Below, in pieces: positions 63,962 through 64,000 of a DNA stretch of 64,000 bases. The DNA is from Siphonodentalium dalli. Its lineage: Eukaryota; Mollusca; Scaphopoda; Gadilida; Siphonodentaliidae. The position numbers were made by a program, and so were the translations under genes. The notes below the pieces were generated by a model. It was not told where the DNA came from. It ran no database searches and saw only the letters and a program-made list of their open reading frames with translations. Location: contig CP136061.1 in NCBI GenBank assembly GCA_032622095.1, positions 15,876,440 to 15,940,439 of the forward strand. Direction: 5' to 3'. Position 1 is the first letter of the stretch. Every line of letters starts with the position of its first letter.

Positions 63962-64000
63962 CAGGGGTGGCGCCAGGATTTCCCCGACGGAGGGGCTATG
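63962..64000 (+). mobile_element. Left end of a second copy of the same hAT element (runs out of window)
   Basis: CAGGGGTGGCGCCAGGATTT and the next bases are identical to the start of the 62,204 element for all 39 bases available. The right end is beyond the window, so its length and target duplication cannot be seen. Confidence 0.85.

Overview
The window is eukaryotic, most likely from a marine invertebrate. There are no bacterial-style operons. The only host gene piece is an exon with a splice acceptor and a poly(A) signal, and everything else is satellite DNA or transposable elements. The LINE, Ty3-like LTR, TTAA-type, hAT and Ginger/KRBA2-like families seen here are typical of invertebrate genomes, but the sequence alone does not fix a phylum.

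Positions 1 to about 42,746 are one giant AT-rich minisatellite that runs off the left edge. The basic unit is 27 bp, with shorter 20-bp and 26-bp variants. The left part (1 to about 12,250) is organised into a 3.98-kb higher-order repeat made of alternating 1.90-kb and 2.08-kb halves. The middle (12,250-39,500) carries other nested higher-order repeats, including a 2.03-kb tandem duplication and a 4,995-bp period. The right flank (39,500-42,746) is much more divergent. The array is interrupted once, at 34,948-35,766, by an 819-bp GC-richer insertion with a 121-bp tandem core. The matching empty site is visible one higher-order period upstream.

The array ends directly against a 3' splice site and a terminal exon (42,764-43,176) encoding a BTB/BACK-like domain fragment. 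A tandem, decayed copy of this exon begins at 43,409. It has been broken twice: by a 480-bp TTAA-flanked foldback element (43,496-43,975) and by a Ty3/gypsy-like LTR retrotransposon. The latter's 5' LTR is 44,004-44,459, followed by a primer-binding-like site, an extra upstream ORF, gag with a zinc knuckle, and an aspartic protease. It stops before any reverse transcriptase, at a block of tandem hairpins.

Positions 48,500-61,500 are a graveyard of repeats: a LINE ORF1-like gene with three zinc knuckles and an SGNH-hydrolase-like domain (minus strand, 50,570-51,637); a 144-bp tandem repeat family containing a 240-bp spacer-less palindrome; a broken PHD-endonuclease-RT LINE (minus strand, 55,681-58,729); and a LINE ORF1-like coiled-coil/nucleic-acid-binding gene (minus strand, 59,337-60,114).

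The right end holds the clearest nested event. A Ginger/KRBA2-like integrase-type DNA transposon (61,530-63,813, perfect 43-bp terminal inverted repeats) was hit by an 872-bp hAT element (62,204-63,075, 8-bp target duplication) inside its integrase zinc-binding motif. A second copy of the same hAT begins at 63,962 and leaves the window. No tRNA, rRNA or other RNA gene was recognised.
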